Positions 12,944-24,739 of a stretch of DNA of 64,000 nt are shown piece after piece. The position numbers and the translations under genes were made by a program. The notes beneath the pieces were generated by a model. That model was not told where the DNA came from. It worked only from the letters and a program-made list of their open reading frames with translations, and made no database searches. This DNA comes from Sarcomyxa edulis. Lineage: Eukaryota; Basidiomycota; Agaricomycetes; Agaricales; Mycenaceae. The stretch spans positions 496,001 through 560,000 of the forward strand of contig QUOL01000018.1 in NCBI GenBank assembly GCA_009761415.1. Direction: 5' to 3'. Each line of letters begins with the position of its first letter. Position 1 is the first letter of the stretch.

Positions 12944-15900
12944 CATTCCGGGTGTTCTCCTTCACGATAAGACCGGGGCGTTCTATGTATTACTATAGAT
13001 TTCCTATACGTCAGCGAATCACTCACATCAAGTACATGACTCCTGGCCGGTTCGAGGCGTAACGTGCAGCACTCGTGCGGCTGCCCTGAGGACTGTTCCG
13101 TTTGGGCTTACCACTGCTACCGCCTAGTATCGGTTAGTTATAGACCGATTATTTTCTCCGCCCTTCCCTCACATCGTGGACCCTTCAGCAAACACCGAGT
13201 TTGCCTGCTATCGGTCACCCGAAGACGATAATTTCGCTTTCCCATGTGCTACGGTAAGTTGCCGTTTGGGCGATGGAACTTTCCGCCGTCACTGCAAGCC
13301 CTTGCGCTTTCATAGGACGATGCAAAATTGCGAGTCGGACACCGAGGTCAGTCGCTCACTCGAGATCTGTATCTTTTTTGAGAATGATTATGGTGCACTG
13401 ACAGATCGATATAGTTGGGATGCTACCCTACTAACGGCGGATCCCTCTAGAAAGAACCTTACCCTTGGAAGTGCCTACCTACTATGTTGAAATGACAAAA
13501 CTATAGACCTATCATCTCGGGTGTTCAAGAACCAGGGTCAGAGGATAAGGGTAGCTATTTGCGCCACTACGTCCCCTTTGTTATCTAGCTGGGTCTCCAC
13601 ATCAGTTCTAATCCTGTACCCGTAATAATCTTCTCTTCTGATCATGCGATTTTCGCTCACTGACGAAATCACGCGATCCAGGTTTTTGTTATGTCCGTAC
13701 AATTGGGATCACTGATGCGTGGTTTGAATGGTGAAATTCCCGGGACTAGCAAGTGGACTGTCATTTGCTCCCTACAATTCTTTTCTGGTGAGACCGCTAT
13801 CCTCTAATTCGGGATAGTTGGAAAGATGCCGTCCTCGAGGCTGGTGTTATTATAGGCAGCTCTCATTTTCGACTTGACTGCCGTAAAGGAAGGTCGCCTA
13901 CCTCCCGTGAAGGTAAGAATGGGTGAGTTCAAGATCTCCAATTTGACCTGTTCTTACGCCTTATTATTCAGCTTTTCTTCCATCAACTCCTCCATACCCC
14001 GACACCAAGTCTGTCGTGTCACACGAGCATCCATATTAGAACGGCATGATGCACTATCAATCGGGCGTCACGGGATGAGTCTTGTCCTATCCGCAAAGGT
14101 TCAAGCTCGTGTTGATTTAGTATACTTACCAGGAATTGGTTCAGTTTTTTTCCAGTCGTGTGCAACCTCGGATTCCTATTTGAACCAGGCTCTATCCTTT
14201 AGCCCTTATCATTAGAAACTCGCCACCGTTTTCTATGGAGCATCTTCTCACTCCCTGGATAGCTTGGATATTTTAGACTTGAGGGACCGGGTGGACGTCT
14301 TGGCAGAAGCTTAGGTTCTCTGAAGGCTCACTGACTCAGACATCTCGACTCCTTAGGCCTCATACATCGTCTGCTTCACACACATCACGGTGAGTCCCTT
14401 TCATTATAAGCTGCGTACCCTCAGCTGACACTATGTGAAGGTACGAAACGGCACACATGACTCAGAGACTAATCTATAAACAACGCATAGAGAAGCCGTC
14501 CTTCTTTTCCTTACGATGGACTCGATTGTAGGTCACGCCAAGTCTGGATACAGTCTCGGTATCGCCGATAAATCGAAGACCATGCCTCCACGGCACCTTT
14601 CAGCCTGAAATTTCGCTCCCGATATACGATATGCAGGATATTCGTTGTGGATATGGTCGTAAAGATTCTTTGAGCATGGATCAGACAGTCTAGGAAGGCG
14701 AAATAGAACGTACCTCGTTGCTTATGTATGTGGTCTATGCTGGAGTTGTAAGGCCTGGTACTTGTCCTCGTTCGACGGATGATAAGCACTCATAGAACTA
14801 AGAAGATCGAACAATAAGCACTGACGCAATGATCATCTCAGCATGGCGATCGATGATCATTCGAACAACCCGCAGGGCCCAGGTTTGTTCGGTTACTGAG
14901 CATCTTGAGCATCTAGACAAACGGTAGCAGAGTCTCGTAGTATGTCCACATTGTTCGTATACCACATACGTAGAGATCCAGGAGGAATCATGGTGGGTCC
15001 AGAATCGGCAAAGCGTCCAGCAACGAACTCCGTAGCACAAGAATCGCGGTGTACGGCGTTTCCCGTAGATAGAGATATCAAATGGGAGACATCAGATGGT
15101 TCAGGCTGTTGAGAGTATATACATAGCTCTAGGGTTGGCTTGGAGCGGCGGCAGTAGGGACGAAAGCCACAAGACAGTCTACAATTCAAACCGTTCGATC
15201 CGGTCAGAACGAAGGGGGTATGCCTGTCTGATGAATGATGTCCACACACAACAGAGAGCATGGGCCCAGTACAGTACTAAGGCGTGGAACGGTGATCGTG
15301 CGTTTAAAAGGGTATCACCACGGCTAGGTAAAAGCCGTCCAACGACGCCCTTTCCACCGACGATTCGAGAACCGTATGCGTATGCTGCATCCTAGAGATC
15401 AACGAAGACTACGTGATGCACAGTGCCAAAGGAACGAGGGGACAATGCAACTGGTTTGGGCCAGGCCTGATTGGGCTCGGTGGGGAGTTCGAAGATAGTG
15501 CCACGGTGAGAATTCTAGGCGTCTGCATATGGGAACAGTGGCAATCTGGATGGGTCAGGAACTGAGAGAGTACACACGTGTTCGTAAGTGAATGAATTGA
15601 AATCCTTCGAATGCGGGGTAGATTGCAACCTATGCCGTAAATTTAGAGCTATTCGCAGGTGAGTCAACCTCCGAGGAACAGATAGCATTGTCAGCAGAAC
15701 CGGTATCGTAGAGCTCAGCATACCGTCGTTTGACGATTTACGGGGGGTAAAGGACCTCTACAGATGGCAAAGACCCGGGGTAAATCCGTTCTGAGACAAT
15801 TGCATCTATAAAAACGCACGTTTGGACTGAAATTTCAATTCAAGAGAGTACGAACTTTGAGCAAAACCGGCGGATAATCAGCAGGTGATGCAATATAGAG

Positions 15901-16133
15901 TTTAAAGTATAGAAAAATAATGAAAATGGAGGTATCGAGGAGAGGGGTGTTTGACTGAGTTGCAAATGTGAGGTAGGACTCCAGAACAGATTTAGATCCG
16001 GGGTCTCAGTCCACTCCACATTTGGGTCGTGCCAAAATCCCTTAAATTCGGTCTCCTGAACATTCTGCTTCCTTCCTACTCTTCCCCCATCTCACTCCCC
16101 AAATCATCTCGCTTTTCCGTATATCTTCAAGAA
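12944..16133. other. Gene-poor interval, no confident gene
   Basis: Short frames occur at 13176-13490 (+) and 13874-14215 (+), with some splice-like junctions around them (GTAAGT near 13255, acceptors near 13314 and 13416), but I could not chain them into a gene. On the minus strand 14893-15261 has a 122-residue frame (HRDSCATEF, GPTMIPPGSLRMWYT) that reads like protein but matches nothing I know. From about 16030 the sequence becomes pyrimidine-rich leader for the next gene. Confidence 0.35.
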
Positions 16134-16939
16134 ATGTCTTCCAAGAACAATTCAGAGAATATTCCCAAAATCCCTGCTCAAAAGGCTACTGCGCCTATCC
16201 CAATTAACGTCAATCGCGCTCAATATAATCGACAACGCTCAGCTTCAGTATCTTCGCTTTCATCTAGCTCTACAAGCTCTGCCTCTGAGCTTGCGACACC
16301 TGTCTCGAGCTCTGAGGACCCTCGTCGTGTCAACATTCCATCTCCAGGAACCTCTCCGATGCTTGCCTTTTTCCTGGCCCAGTCGCCTACTACCAAAGCT
16401 CCACTCAACTCCACCTTCCCATTCAAAGGAAGGTTCGGGACCGCTCCTGTATTTGAAGGTACGTCTCCAGTTGTTTATGTTCTCCGAACTACTGCTGATA
16501 TCGCGTCATCCAGAAGATGAACGCGACACAGAACCACCCGCAGCAACGCATGCTCGTCGAGCTAGCACCACAGTAGGCGGCGGATTCGCCAAGCCTCAAG
16601 GTGTCCCTCTGCCTAGTCAGCAACGCGGTGCGAGCGTCTTACGAAGGCTCTCTCTTAGCAGCGGACCCTTCGCGAGAGTGAGCCCCCTAATTTTGATTTA
16701 CCAAGATCGATGTTGATTTTCTGTCGTTATAGCCCACGTATGATAATCAGTCAGGCAGCTCTCAGTCCCCTCCAGGGCCGCCCAACACCGCAGTCAGCCC
16801 GACCGCAAGAACTCTTCCCTTTGCTCGTGGTGACAAGCGCCGCTCTGCGACCCTCAGCCCTGACGGTAGCAGACCGCGCAGGGCTCCGTCTCCAATGGGC
16901 GAGCGGATCCTGAAGGGCCACTTTGATGGGTTCAACTAA
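16134..16939 (+). CDS. Conserved fungal Ser-rich protein (231 aa)
   Basis: Three exons, 16134-16458, 16514-16677 and 16733-16939, with introns of 55 nt each (GTACGT...CAG and GTGAGC...TAG). The protein contains short blocks between disordered segments: SPTTKAPL followed by FPFKGRFG, then HARRASTTVGGGF, RRLSLSSGPF, PPNTAVSPTARTLPF, and the C-terminus APSPMGERILKGHFDGFN. I recall this block order as widespread in uncharacterised fungal proteins; that is memory, not a search. The RRxS sites suggest phosphorylation. No catalytic domain or membrane span is present. The ATG gives an exon in frame with the conserved blocks, so the start is reasonably safe. Confidence 0.85.
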
Positions 16940-17880
16940 TATCGATAACGTCTTGCATCGATGCTAGTCCTTCGTCTATCACAACTCTTTTCTCTCTACA
17001 TCATCTGGCTCTTGTCTATCTTGTAAACTTCCATCACCTTTCCACAGCATTATACCTACAACAGCTGACGGGCTATCTCATCTACCATCCTCTACGACGT
17101 CACACCAGAGAGATCTCCGATTCATTCGCTCCAATCCTTGTACATCTCCATTCCATCATGGACCCAAACTCGATCTGTCTATCATTATTCACGCATCACT
17201 AGCTTCCTCAGATCATTCCAATCTCGTCTACGGAAAGCTTTCGTGGGCGTGTTTTCTTCGCTGGAATCCTTCCGCCTCTCATGTGCGTGTATCGTACGAT
17301 ACGATGTCCAGTACACGTGTCAAAGGTGTGTATTATCATCTCGTGTCTTGGACCAGCGCCCTCATAACATTGAACCTCACAGCTTTTTGAAACCATCAAA
17401 AATAATTGTATTTCTAGGCGCCGTTCCAGCGCATTAGACTCTTGTCCATTCCGACTTCTACTTCTTACCACCATTATCTCTCTTCCATTTTTGTTCTGTC
17501 TCTCCCTTCACCGCTACATTCTGGGCTATCTGTGATTCTTCGTACCAGCGAAAAGTTATATATGTACTCTTCCGTCGATAATTAGCAAATACGTTTTGTT
17601 TCTGGGGACGGAGGAGATACCTCAGTACTTGCAAAACTGCAACATGGAAAGTCACCTCTAGACGCGAGGGCACTTTACGCGTAAGTAAAACGCGTCGACG
17701 CGTAGGTCCGACCGTCGGAATTCGGCAATTCTGTTTCCGGATCCCGCGCTAATCCGAGGCTCCGAGTGGCAGCAACCTTTTATCTTGAGCCACCAATCTC
17801 GCATACTCATTTTTCTTCTGTACTCGTACAACGTCCACGCATCAACGCGAATCCCCTCTGATCCTCGAATAAACAGAACC
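16940..17880. other. Intergenic between conserved protein and MYND gene
   Basis: The first 500 bases are C/T-rich and contain only short frames. Near 17677-17703 an ACGCGT-rich stretch (TTACGCGTAAGTAAAACGCG, then TCGACGCGTAGG) forms short palindromes about 180-200 bp upstream of the MYND start. MluI-box-like ACGCGT sites can be cell-cycle promoter elements in yeasts; relevance here is only inferred. Confidence 0.35.
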
Positions 17881-19945
17881 ATGGAAAACGACAAATTCGA
17901 GGTACGTGAATCATCTTGACTCCAGGAGCCACTCAAAAAGTGATTTTGGATCTATCTAACGCTTTCATGATTGCCTCCGCTGTGCCACAGATGCTCTATG
18001 CTAAAGCGATGAGGAGATCTCACGATGCACTCACTTTGCTGTCAACTGACATTGATCCCATCGATCCGGAATACAAATGGCAAATCAAAAGGGTTTTCGG
18101 CGCGTTATCTCACTGCCTTGCTCTTGCCAATCGTGATGGTTCCAGCGGAACTGCTACTTTGTTGGAAACCTCCATGTTCTGTCGATGTTTGACCACAATG
18201 TTACACAGGGAATGCCTAGAGGAACACGCGTTTTTGTTCACCTGTTTCGTGGAAATATGGCCTTTGCTATGGAGGAACCTTGGAATGGCCTTGATTCCGA
18301 GGATCACTGGTTCTATACCTATCTCCGTGCGGTTCCGCATATTCTCACGAAACCAACTTATCCTCCTCCTGAACATGGTTACGAATCTACCTGGCAAGCA
18401 AAATTCGATCATCCCCGAACTGTTGACCACTCCAGGTTTCACCGCGCTGGTCCTCGAAATATGGGCCAACGAAACCGAGGATGGAGAAGACCGGCTTGAT
18501 ACCGACCTCACTATGGCAAAAGTTGTGGACAATATCGTTGTCCATCTTGTAATCATCGGGAACTTCGACGACCTCGTGGCACCCTTGACCTGGAAAGACC
18601 TCAATTCGCTCGCTGCGACTGCCCTCAAACACGTTGTATACGCATCGCGTCTGCCCCTTACATGTAAAGCCATGCACCACCTCATCACCGCTTTGCACAT
18701 AGTTACTATCCTTTCTGCGGAATGCCGACCGACTGCCCCTCTATTCCAAGCCCAGCATCGTATGGCGATTGTCACCAGAGTCTTATTTGATCTCACCCGC
18801 GAACCTCCGGTTTCCTTTAGTGAAGGAATAGCTGCCCCCGTGCAGTCTGACAAGGCCTGGGCTATAGTATGTGCCTTAATCAACATCTCGACTGGCGTCT
18901 CGGTCACGGACAGCATTGCCTGGCTCATCGAAGCATTGGAACTGGACTTGCTAAATGCTCTCGTCTGTTGTGAGCCTTGGGAGCGGTACCTTGTAATGCC
19001 CAATCCTGCCGAGGAATGTTTATACCCATTCCTCACGAAGATCCTTCCGGCTTATTCTGTGTATCGTTCCTGTCTTGTTGTCATGGATAGACATGTAACG
19101 AAAATTCAGAGACTGGGTTTGGACGCTGCAGCTAGACAATCTGGGGTCCTGTCTCCTTTCTGGAAGGCCTGGGATGAATTTGTTACACTTGTTGAGTCTA
19201 GGAAGGCGATCCTTGCGTCTGTCATTCCGGGAGGGCTTATCGACTCTCGCGAAGAATGCCATAATGCAGCGGTCAGTCCAACGTCGTCAAACTGAAAGTT
19301 ATTTTTTTTATCCATTTCTTGTTCTATAGTGTCATCAGAAGAACAATGGTGCGATATTCTACCAGTGCAGCGCCTGCTTCTCCGTTTGGTATTGCTCAGA
19401 TGTATGTCAAATTCAAGATTGGAATTTGGGACACAGAATCGATTGCCAGGAACTCCAATCCAGTCGTAGCGGTGAAGTCGTATATCGTTCCTCAACGTTA
19501 CGTTGCTGATGATTGTATTTGCTCGAAAGCCGGCCACATTCCCAATCTATCCCAAGCAGATGTCGACTTCTTGAATGCTCTGGTTCAGTCCGAATGCGAC
19601 ACATTTCGTCTCGAATTTCCATTGATTTCCAGAAATCAACAAAGGAATTCAAAACTTTGGGCCGTCGTGATCGATTTTTGTGTCTGCCCACCCGAGAGAG
19701 CTCTGGTCAATCCGAGGAGATTACTGTTGTGTCGGACGCATGAAGATAAGGCGCTGATCGATAAATGGACGTATCTGGTCAACCACATGGATACATTGGT
19801 GAATCCCACTGTCATGTTCTATGTTGAAGTGATGAAAGGGGAGAGGAAAATCAGGATTTTGAGGTTGTCGGAGTTGGTTGGTGAGGGCGACGAGGAGAAG
19901 GTTGAGAAGATGTTGTTCGGGAATCTTTGGGATTGTTTTTCTTAG
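17881..19945 (+). CDS. MYND zinc-finger protein (619 aa)
   Basis: Exons: 17881-17901, 17991-19271, 19330-19471 and 19530-19945. The 21-nt first exon (MENDKFE) is supported by an identical plan in the paralog at 55.5 kb. A long helical N-terminal region of about 430 residues precedes a MYND-type zinc finger near residues 430-473. Its ligands are C430, C435, C447, C450, C456, C460, H469 and C473, with the usual YCSDVCQIQDW core. The first spacing, C-x4-C, is wider than the common C-x2-C. A further 140-residue C-terminal region follows (PPERALVNPRRLLLC). MYND fingers bind short proline-rich peptides, but no SET domain is present, so a methyltransferase role is not supported. The paralog at 55478 is frame-broken. 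Confidence 0.88.
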
Positions 19946-20058
19946 TAGACGTCTCTTCCAGATTATCTGTCTCAATGCATAATGCATCACAGACAAGCTT
20001 CACTAATGCTGTATCGGATCATTCGTTTTTACATTATTGAAGTCAATTGATTAATCTG

Positions 20059-20076
20059 GACGCGACGCGACGCGAT
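20059..20076. repeat. Short (GACGC)n-type direct repeat
   Basis: Tandem GACGC units, GACGCGACGCGACGCGAT, lie about 200 bp beyond the stop of the first kinase copy. A near-identical run occurs at 30619-30636 behind the fourth kinase copy. Confidence 0.8.
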
Positions 20077-20273
20077 ATCACGATTGTGGCACCAGCTTCT
20101 GTCATCCAATTCCTATTTATCGTGCCTCCTGAACGCTTACTGAAGCCAAACATGACGATAAGCCGAGTAGTACTTGTCCACGATCGAAACATAGAATTTG
20201 GAGCCGACGCAACAGTATGGTATCGAGGAAGGAGTACAGGGTATAGAAGAAAGGACGCGCGCTTTCATAGTAG

Positions 20274-21617
20274 TCAAGGAGTTGGTAAAGCAGGATACCT
20301 TCTGAGTATGTATTTGATACGGCGAATCCAGTGTGGAACGGCATGGCAGCAGCCTACAATCGCGTATTCGTGCGGTCCGAAAGCGACTCTAGAACGTAGA
20401 GTGTAGCTACTCAGTGACCGAATGATCTCTTCGAAACGTGCGACAACTTCATCCATTGTAGGTCGTTTAGTGGGATCGTCTTGAGTCATGTCCGCAATCA
20501 GAGGCTTCACGAAATCAAGCCCGAGTTTGGGTTTATGAGTAATATCGCCCTTGAAAGAAGACAGTAAGGAGGAGTATGACACAGGTTATCAGCTAGGCAA
20601 GTGATGTCACATACAACGAGAAAAGCAGTTCTTATCATGTTACCTAAATAGTAGACATCTGTGGGAAACGGGTCATAGAGCTGGTATTCCCCATTGCCCT
20701 CGAATTCTGGGACACTTTTGTCACCACCTCTGATTGGATAATCTCGGGGTGGTCCATTAGCGGGGTCGTATCGACGAGAGAGACCGAAATCGATGATGTA
20801 GTATTTTGGCGGTCGCTTGGTACGAGTATAATGTTTAGCGCTGAAGGTGTAGTCAGGTTTCCGAGTCGGGGCGAGGGGGTGAAAGCCTTCGGGATACATT
20901 GACGAAGCGTCCATCATGATGTTCGTCGAATTTATATCCCTAAATACGATGTGTTGGATCTTTGGATCTTAACGCAAGAACAATTATAAATGATGAATAC
21001 CTGTGAGCGATATGCAAGCTATGCATAAACTGAAGCCCCTGTAAAGAAGCATCAATTCAGGCTCGAGGGTCTCAATTTGGTGTCTCTCTTACCTCAAAAA
21101 TCTCACGGAAAAATTCGACGATTTCACCGATGGTATCAAACTTTGGATTATCGTACCGGCGAAGAAATGGAATAACGAGGATTGCGAGATTCGGGTCATC
21201 TGGAGGATATAATACGTCGTAGAGAGGCACGCAATGATTATGAGGATGATGGAAAAGGTTTGAGGCGCCTAGCATTTGCGTTATCTCGACTTCGTATGGA
21301 TGAACAGTTACATTCAAGCACTTCATGGCAACAAGTTTGCCATCAGAAATACGACTAGCATCCATGAGGTGGCCATTCTACGAGTAATCCAGTCAGTCTC
21401 AGTCTCAGATCTGATACTAGAAAACACTCACAATTGGAGACTCTGAATCTTCGCAACAAAACCACGGTGCATCCTTTGTCAACCAAGAGGGGACCCAGTC
21501 AGGCATATAACGAGGCCGGAGCATGTAACCTGCTTCTGCAAGCCATCTCTGGTGATCGCGCCAAAAGCACTCCGATTCTCGTAGCTTCTCCACCGGGGGA
21601 GGGGGCTTGCTCGACAT
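20274..21617 (-). CDS. Protein kinase, array copy 1 (369 aa)
   Basis: Read on the minus strand the exons are 21617-21432, 21377-21093, 21038-21001, 20939-20615 and 20549-20274. Residues 1-62 form a family-specific leader (ECFWRDHQRWL, GYMLRPRYMPDWVPSW). The kinase lobe has the VAxK lysine (KLVAMKCLNV), a helix-C glutamate (EVEITQML), a catalytic loop HIAHRDINSTNIMMD split by a phase-2 intron within the HR|D codons, and the metal motif IIDFGLS. An APE-like SVPEF follows. No GxGxxG glycine loop is visible, and the usual lysine two residues after the catalytic Asp is replaced. The family is, from memory, expanded in Agaricomycetes; substrates are unknown. Three closely similar copies follow at 22.8, 26.1 and 30.9 kb. 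Confidence 0.88.
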
Positions 21618-21779
21618 AAGGGAAACGCGATCGACTGCAAATCGATTGCACGCGTGAGATCCGCCGCCACGTGGCCACGTGAGCAATCCTTGTCTTCGAA
21701 CTTGCAGAAATTGCAGAAAGACCATCGCAGGCCATCGCACCGACACTAGTACTACTTTTTACTGACCGACGAGATCTTT

Positions 21780-22180
21780 AGCGATCTTCATGATTCATTC
21801 TACGATTCGATGCTTCGAGGAGTCACTTCGCGGGGTTCTGGGCTTCCAGTTGTCTCACTCCAACTTACAATTTCTCTCTTCCCCTCGTGCTACTGTCTGG
21901 CTACCTCAATTGATATCATCAAACTTGGCGACACTCCTACTAGTCATCATGATTTATTCTGCCACAAAACCCTTCAGTGGAAACCTCGATTCGCCTTCGC
22001 GAGGCTCTGGGCCAATACCCCGCAGCGTCTCTTTTCGTAGGTTTATGGCAGAGGAATCGTGGGTTACTATCCCATGTACGTCGTGACGGTACTGGCGGTA
22101 AGTCTTTTGGTCTTCTATCAAAGTGGGACAACCCTCGAATTCTGGTATAGACTCCGCTTCACCCTGCATCCCAAGGGGTA
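21780..22180. pseudogene. Rearranged SRPK-like kinase debris, unit 1
   Basis: This segment is nearly duplicated at about 24310-24705. On the plus strand it resembles the 5' end of the SRPK-like pseudogene at 32.3 kb (ACCGACGA, then GATATCATCA, CTTGGCGACACT). On the minus strand it encodes GPEPREGES, close to SPEPREGSSS of that gene, which implies an internal inversion. Frames are closed by stops. It lies directly upstream of kinase copy 1. Confidence 0.45.
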
Positions 22181-22239
22181 TCTTTCACACAGTGACCCCC
22201 GATTTTGTCCCTGATTGATTCTCTAAACCATGTGTATGT

Positions 22240-22812
22240 CCTGTCTTGATTTCGGACAGACCTTTCCAAAATATCCAACTTCTCTCGCCAGATCTGACCG
22301 TGCCAAAAGATCAATCACCTCGAAGAGAACTTGCCTCTTCGTCCTATCCCATAGGCTTCTTGAGAGACTTCCGAAGGAACCCCTTTCAAAATGGAAGAGG
22401 GGCCTGTATCAAACCCGCTGACTCGTCTTGGAATCGGTGTCTTCCATGGTCAGTGAGTCAAGTCGGCACTACTCGTGCTGCTCGCATTTGAATCGAATTT
22501 TGCCACTAGACTCTGAACAGACACTCCGTCCTCCGTCCTCCGTCCTCCGTCATCCGTCATCCGCCCCCCGGAGATTCTAGGAAGCATCACTTCGAGTGTC
22601 TCGAATTCTCACTGTCTGTCGCGTTTGAGATCTGTAATCCGTATATTCCACACGTGTCATCAACTTGCCGCCCATTCTCAATGCATGTTTTACTATCACG
22701 TTTGTGATTGTGTGTCACAACAGCATGCTAAACAAGAGAAAGAGAGCAAACGAAAATCATGGTATTGAGGAAGGAATACAGGGTATTCAAAAAATGACGC
22801 CTTCAAAACTAG
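22240..22812. repeat. Duplicated spacer, unit 1
   Basis: Blocks here recur between about 24760 and 26080: CCTATCCCATAGGCTT, AAATGGAAGAGGGGCC, GGAAGCATCACTTCGAGTGT and GGTATTGAGGAAGGAATACA. They define the outer part of a segmental duplication that also carries a kinase gene and SRPK-like debris. Confidence 0.75.
22524..22563. repeat. CCTCCGT minisatellite
   Basis: Imperfect tandem heptamers (CTCCGTC with CATCCGT variants), five to six units. A counterpart sits in the second duplicated spacer at 25770-25823 with a different unit order. Confidence 0.8.
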
Positions 22813-24139
22813 TTAAGGAGATGGTAAAGCAGGATACCTTCTGAGTATGTATTTGATACGGCGAATCCAGTGTGGAACGGCATGGTAGCAGCCTACAATC
22901 GCGTATTCGTGCGGTCCGAAAGCGACTCTAGAACGTAGAGTCCAGCTACTCAGTGACCGAAGAATTATTTCGAAACGCGCGACGACTTCTTCCATTGTGG
23001 GTCGTTTGGTAGGATCGTCCTGAGTCATGTCCGCAATCAGAGGCTTCATGAAATCAAGCCCAAGTATCGGTTTGTGTGCCATATCACCCTTGAGAGAGGG
23101 CAATAAGTAGGAAATTTTGGCTAAGAAGGCAATGGTACATACAACGAGAAAACCCTTCCTGATCATGCTGCCCAAGTAGTAGACATCAGTCGGAAACGGG
23201 TCATAGAGCTTATATAATCCAGCACCCTGGAATTCTGGGACGCTCTTGTCGCCACCTCTGATGGGATAATCTTGGGGCGGTCCATTGGCCGGATTGTATC
23301 GACAAGAGAGACCGAAATCGATGATGTAGTATTTCGGTGGTCGCTTGGTACGAGTGTAATGCTTAGCGCTGAACGTGTAGTCAGGTTTTCGAGTAGGGGC
23401 GAGGGGATGAAAGCCTTCGGGATACATTGACGAAGCGTCCATCATGATGTTCGTCAGATTTATGTCTCTAAATACAAAGTGTCGGACGTCTGGCATGCGT
23501 ACCAAGAATGATCATCGATTACCTGTGAGCGATATGCAGGCTATGCATGAATTGCAGGCCCTGTAAGAAAGCATTAAGCAAGTCGGGCTCAAGAATCTCG
23601 TGTCTCTCTCACCTCGAAGATCTCACGGAAAAATTGGACAATTTCACCGATGGTGTCGAATTTGGGATCATCGTACCAGCGAAGAAATGGAATAACGAGG
23701 ATTGCAAGATTTGGGTTATCTGGAGGGAACAGCACATCATAGAGAGGCACAGAATGATTACGAGGATGATGGAAAAGATTTGAGGCGCCTAGCATTTGTG
23801 TTATCTCGACTTCGTACGGATGGACAGTTACATTCAAGCACTTTAGGGCGACAGTTTTACCATCGGAAATACGAATAGCATCCATGAGATGGCCATCCTG
23901 CAATTCATTTAGTCAGTCTCAACAGTGAAAGAAGATCAATAAAAGATACCCACAAGTGGGACGACCGAATCTTCGCAATGAATCCACCGTACATCCTTTG
24001 TTAACCAAGATGGGACCCAGTCAGGCATATAACGAGGCCGAAGCATATAGCCTGCATCTGCAAGCCATTTCTGGTGATCGCGCCAGAAACACTCAAAATC
24101 TAGTAGCTTCTCTACTAGGGGAGGGGACTCGCTCGACAT
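22813..24139 (-). CDS. Protein kinase, array copy 2 (369 aa)
   Basis: Minus-strand exons: 24139-23954, 23897-23613, 23560-23523, 23467-23143 and 23088-22813. It has the same five-exon plan and length as copy 1. Motifs: leader ECFWRDHQKWL, lysine motif TVALKCLNV, catalytic loop HIAHRDINLTNIMMD, metal motif IIDFGLSCRY and SVPEF. The last intron (54 nt, 23089-23142) has no stop and is a multiple of three, so a retained-intron form would stay in frame and add 18 residues. The shared flanking repeats show that it arose with copy 1 by local segmental duplication. Substrate and partners are unknown. Confidence 0.88.
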
Positions 24140-24309
24140 GAGGGATTCAGGGAAACGATTATGGTCGATCAACGGTCAATCGACTGCAAATCGATTGAAC
24201 GCGTGAGATCCGCTGCCACGTGGCTACGTGAGCCGTCTTTTCCTTCGAACTTGCAGAAGCTTCTACTACTAGTTGCAGAAAGACCATCGCAAGTCATCGC
24301 ACCAACACT

Positions 24310-24705
24310 TTCACCGACCGACGAGGTCTTTAGGGATCTTCATGATTTGTTCTACGATTCGATACGAGGAGTCACTTCGCGGAGTTCTGGGTCTCACTCC
24401 GACTCACAATATCTCTCTTCCCCTCGTGCTACTGTCTGGCTACCTCAATTGATATCATCATACTTGGCGACACTCCTACTAGCTGTCATGATGTATTCTG
24501 CCACAAAAGTCTCCAGTGGGGGAACACTCGAATCGCTGCGAGGCTCTGGGCTAATACCTCGCAACGTCTCTTTTCGTAGGTTTACAGAGTAATAATGGGT
24601 TAATATCCCATGTACGTCGTGACAGTACTGGTTATCGGTCCTTTTGTCTTTTATCAAAGCGGGGCAACCCTCGAATTCTGGTATAGACACCGCTTCAGCT
24701 TGCAT
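24310..24705. pseudogene. Rearranged SRPK-like kinase debris, unit 2
   Basis: Near copy of 21780-22180: the same order of GAGGAGTCACTTCGCGG, CCCCTCGTGCTACTGTCTGG and CATCCCAAG blocks. Minus-strand frames contain SPEPRSDSS where unit 1 has GPEPREGES. It carries frame breaks of its own and lies just upstream of kinase copy 2. Confidence 0.45.
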
Positions 24706-24739
24706 CCCAAGATGTATTCTTCACACAGTGACCCGCGAT

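Noticed and set aside
18110..19036. 308-codon frame on the minus strand
   Set aside because: It lies fully opposite the conserved MYND-protein exon, which has a paralog and matching splice sites; the antisense frame has no such support.
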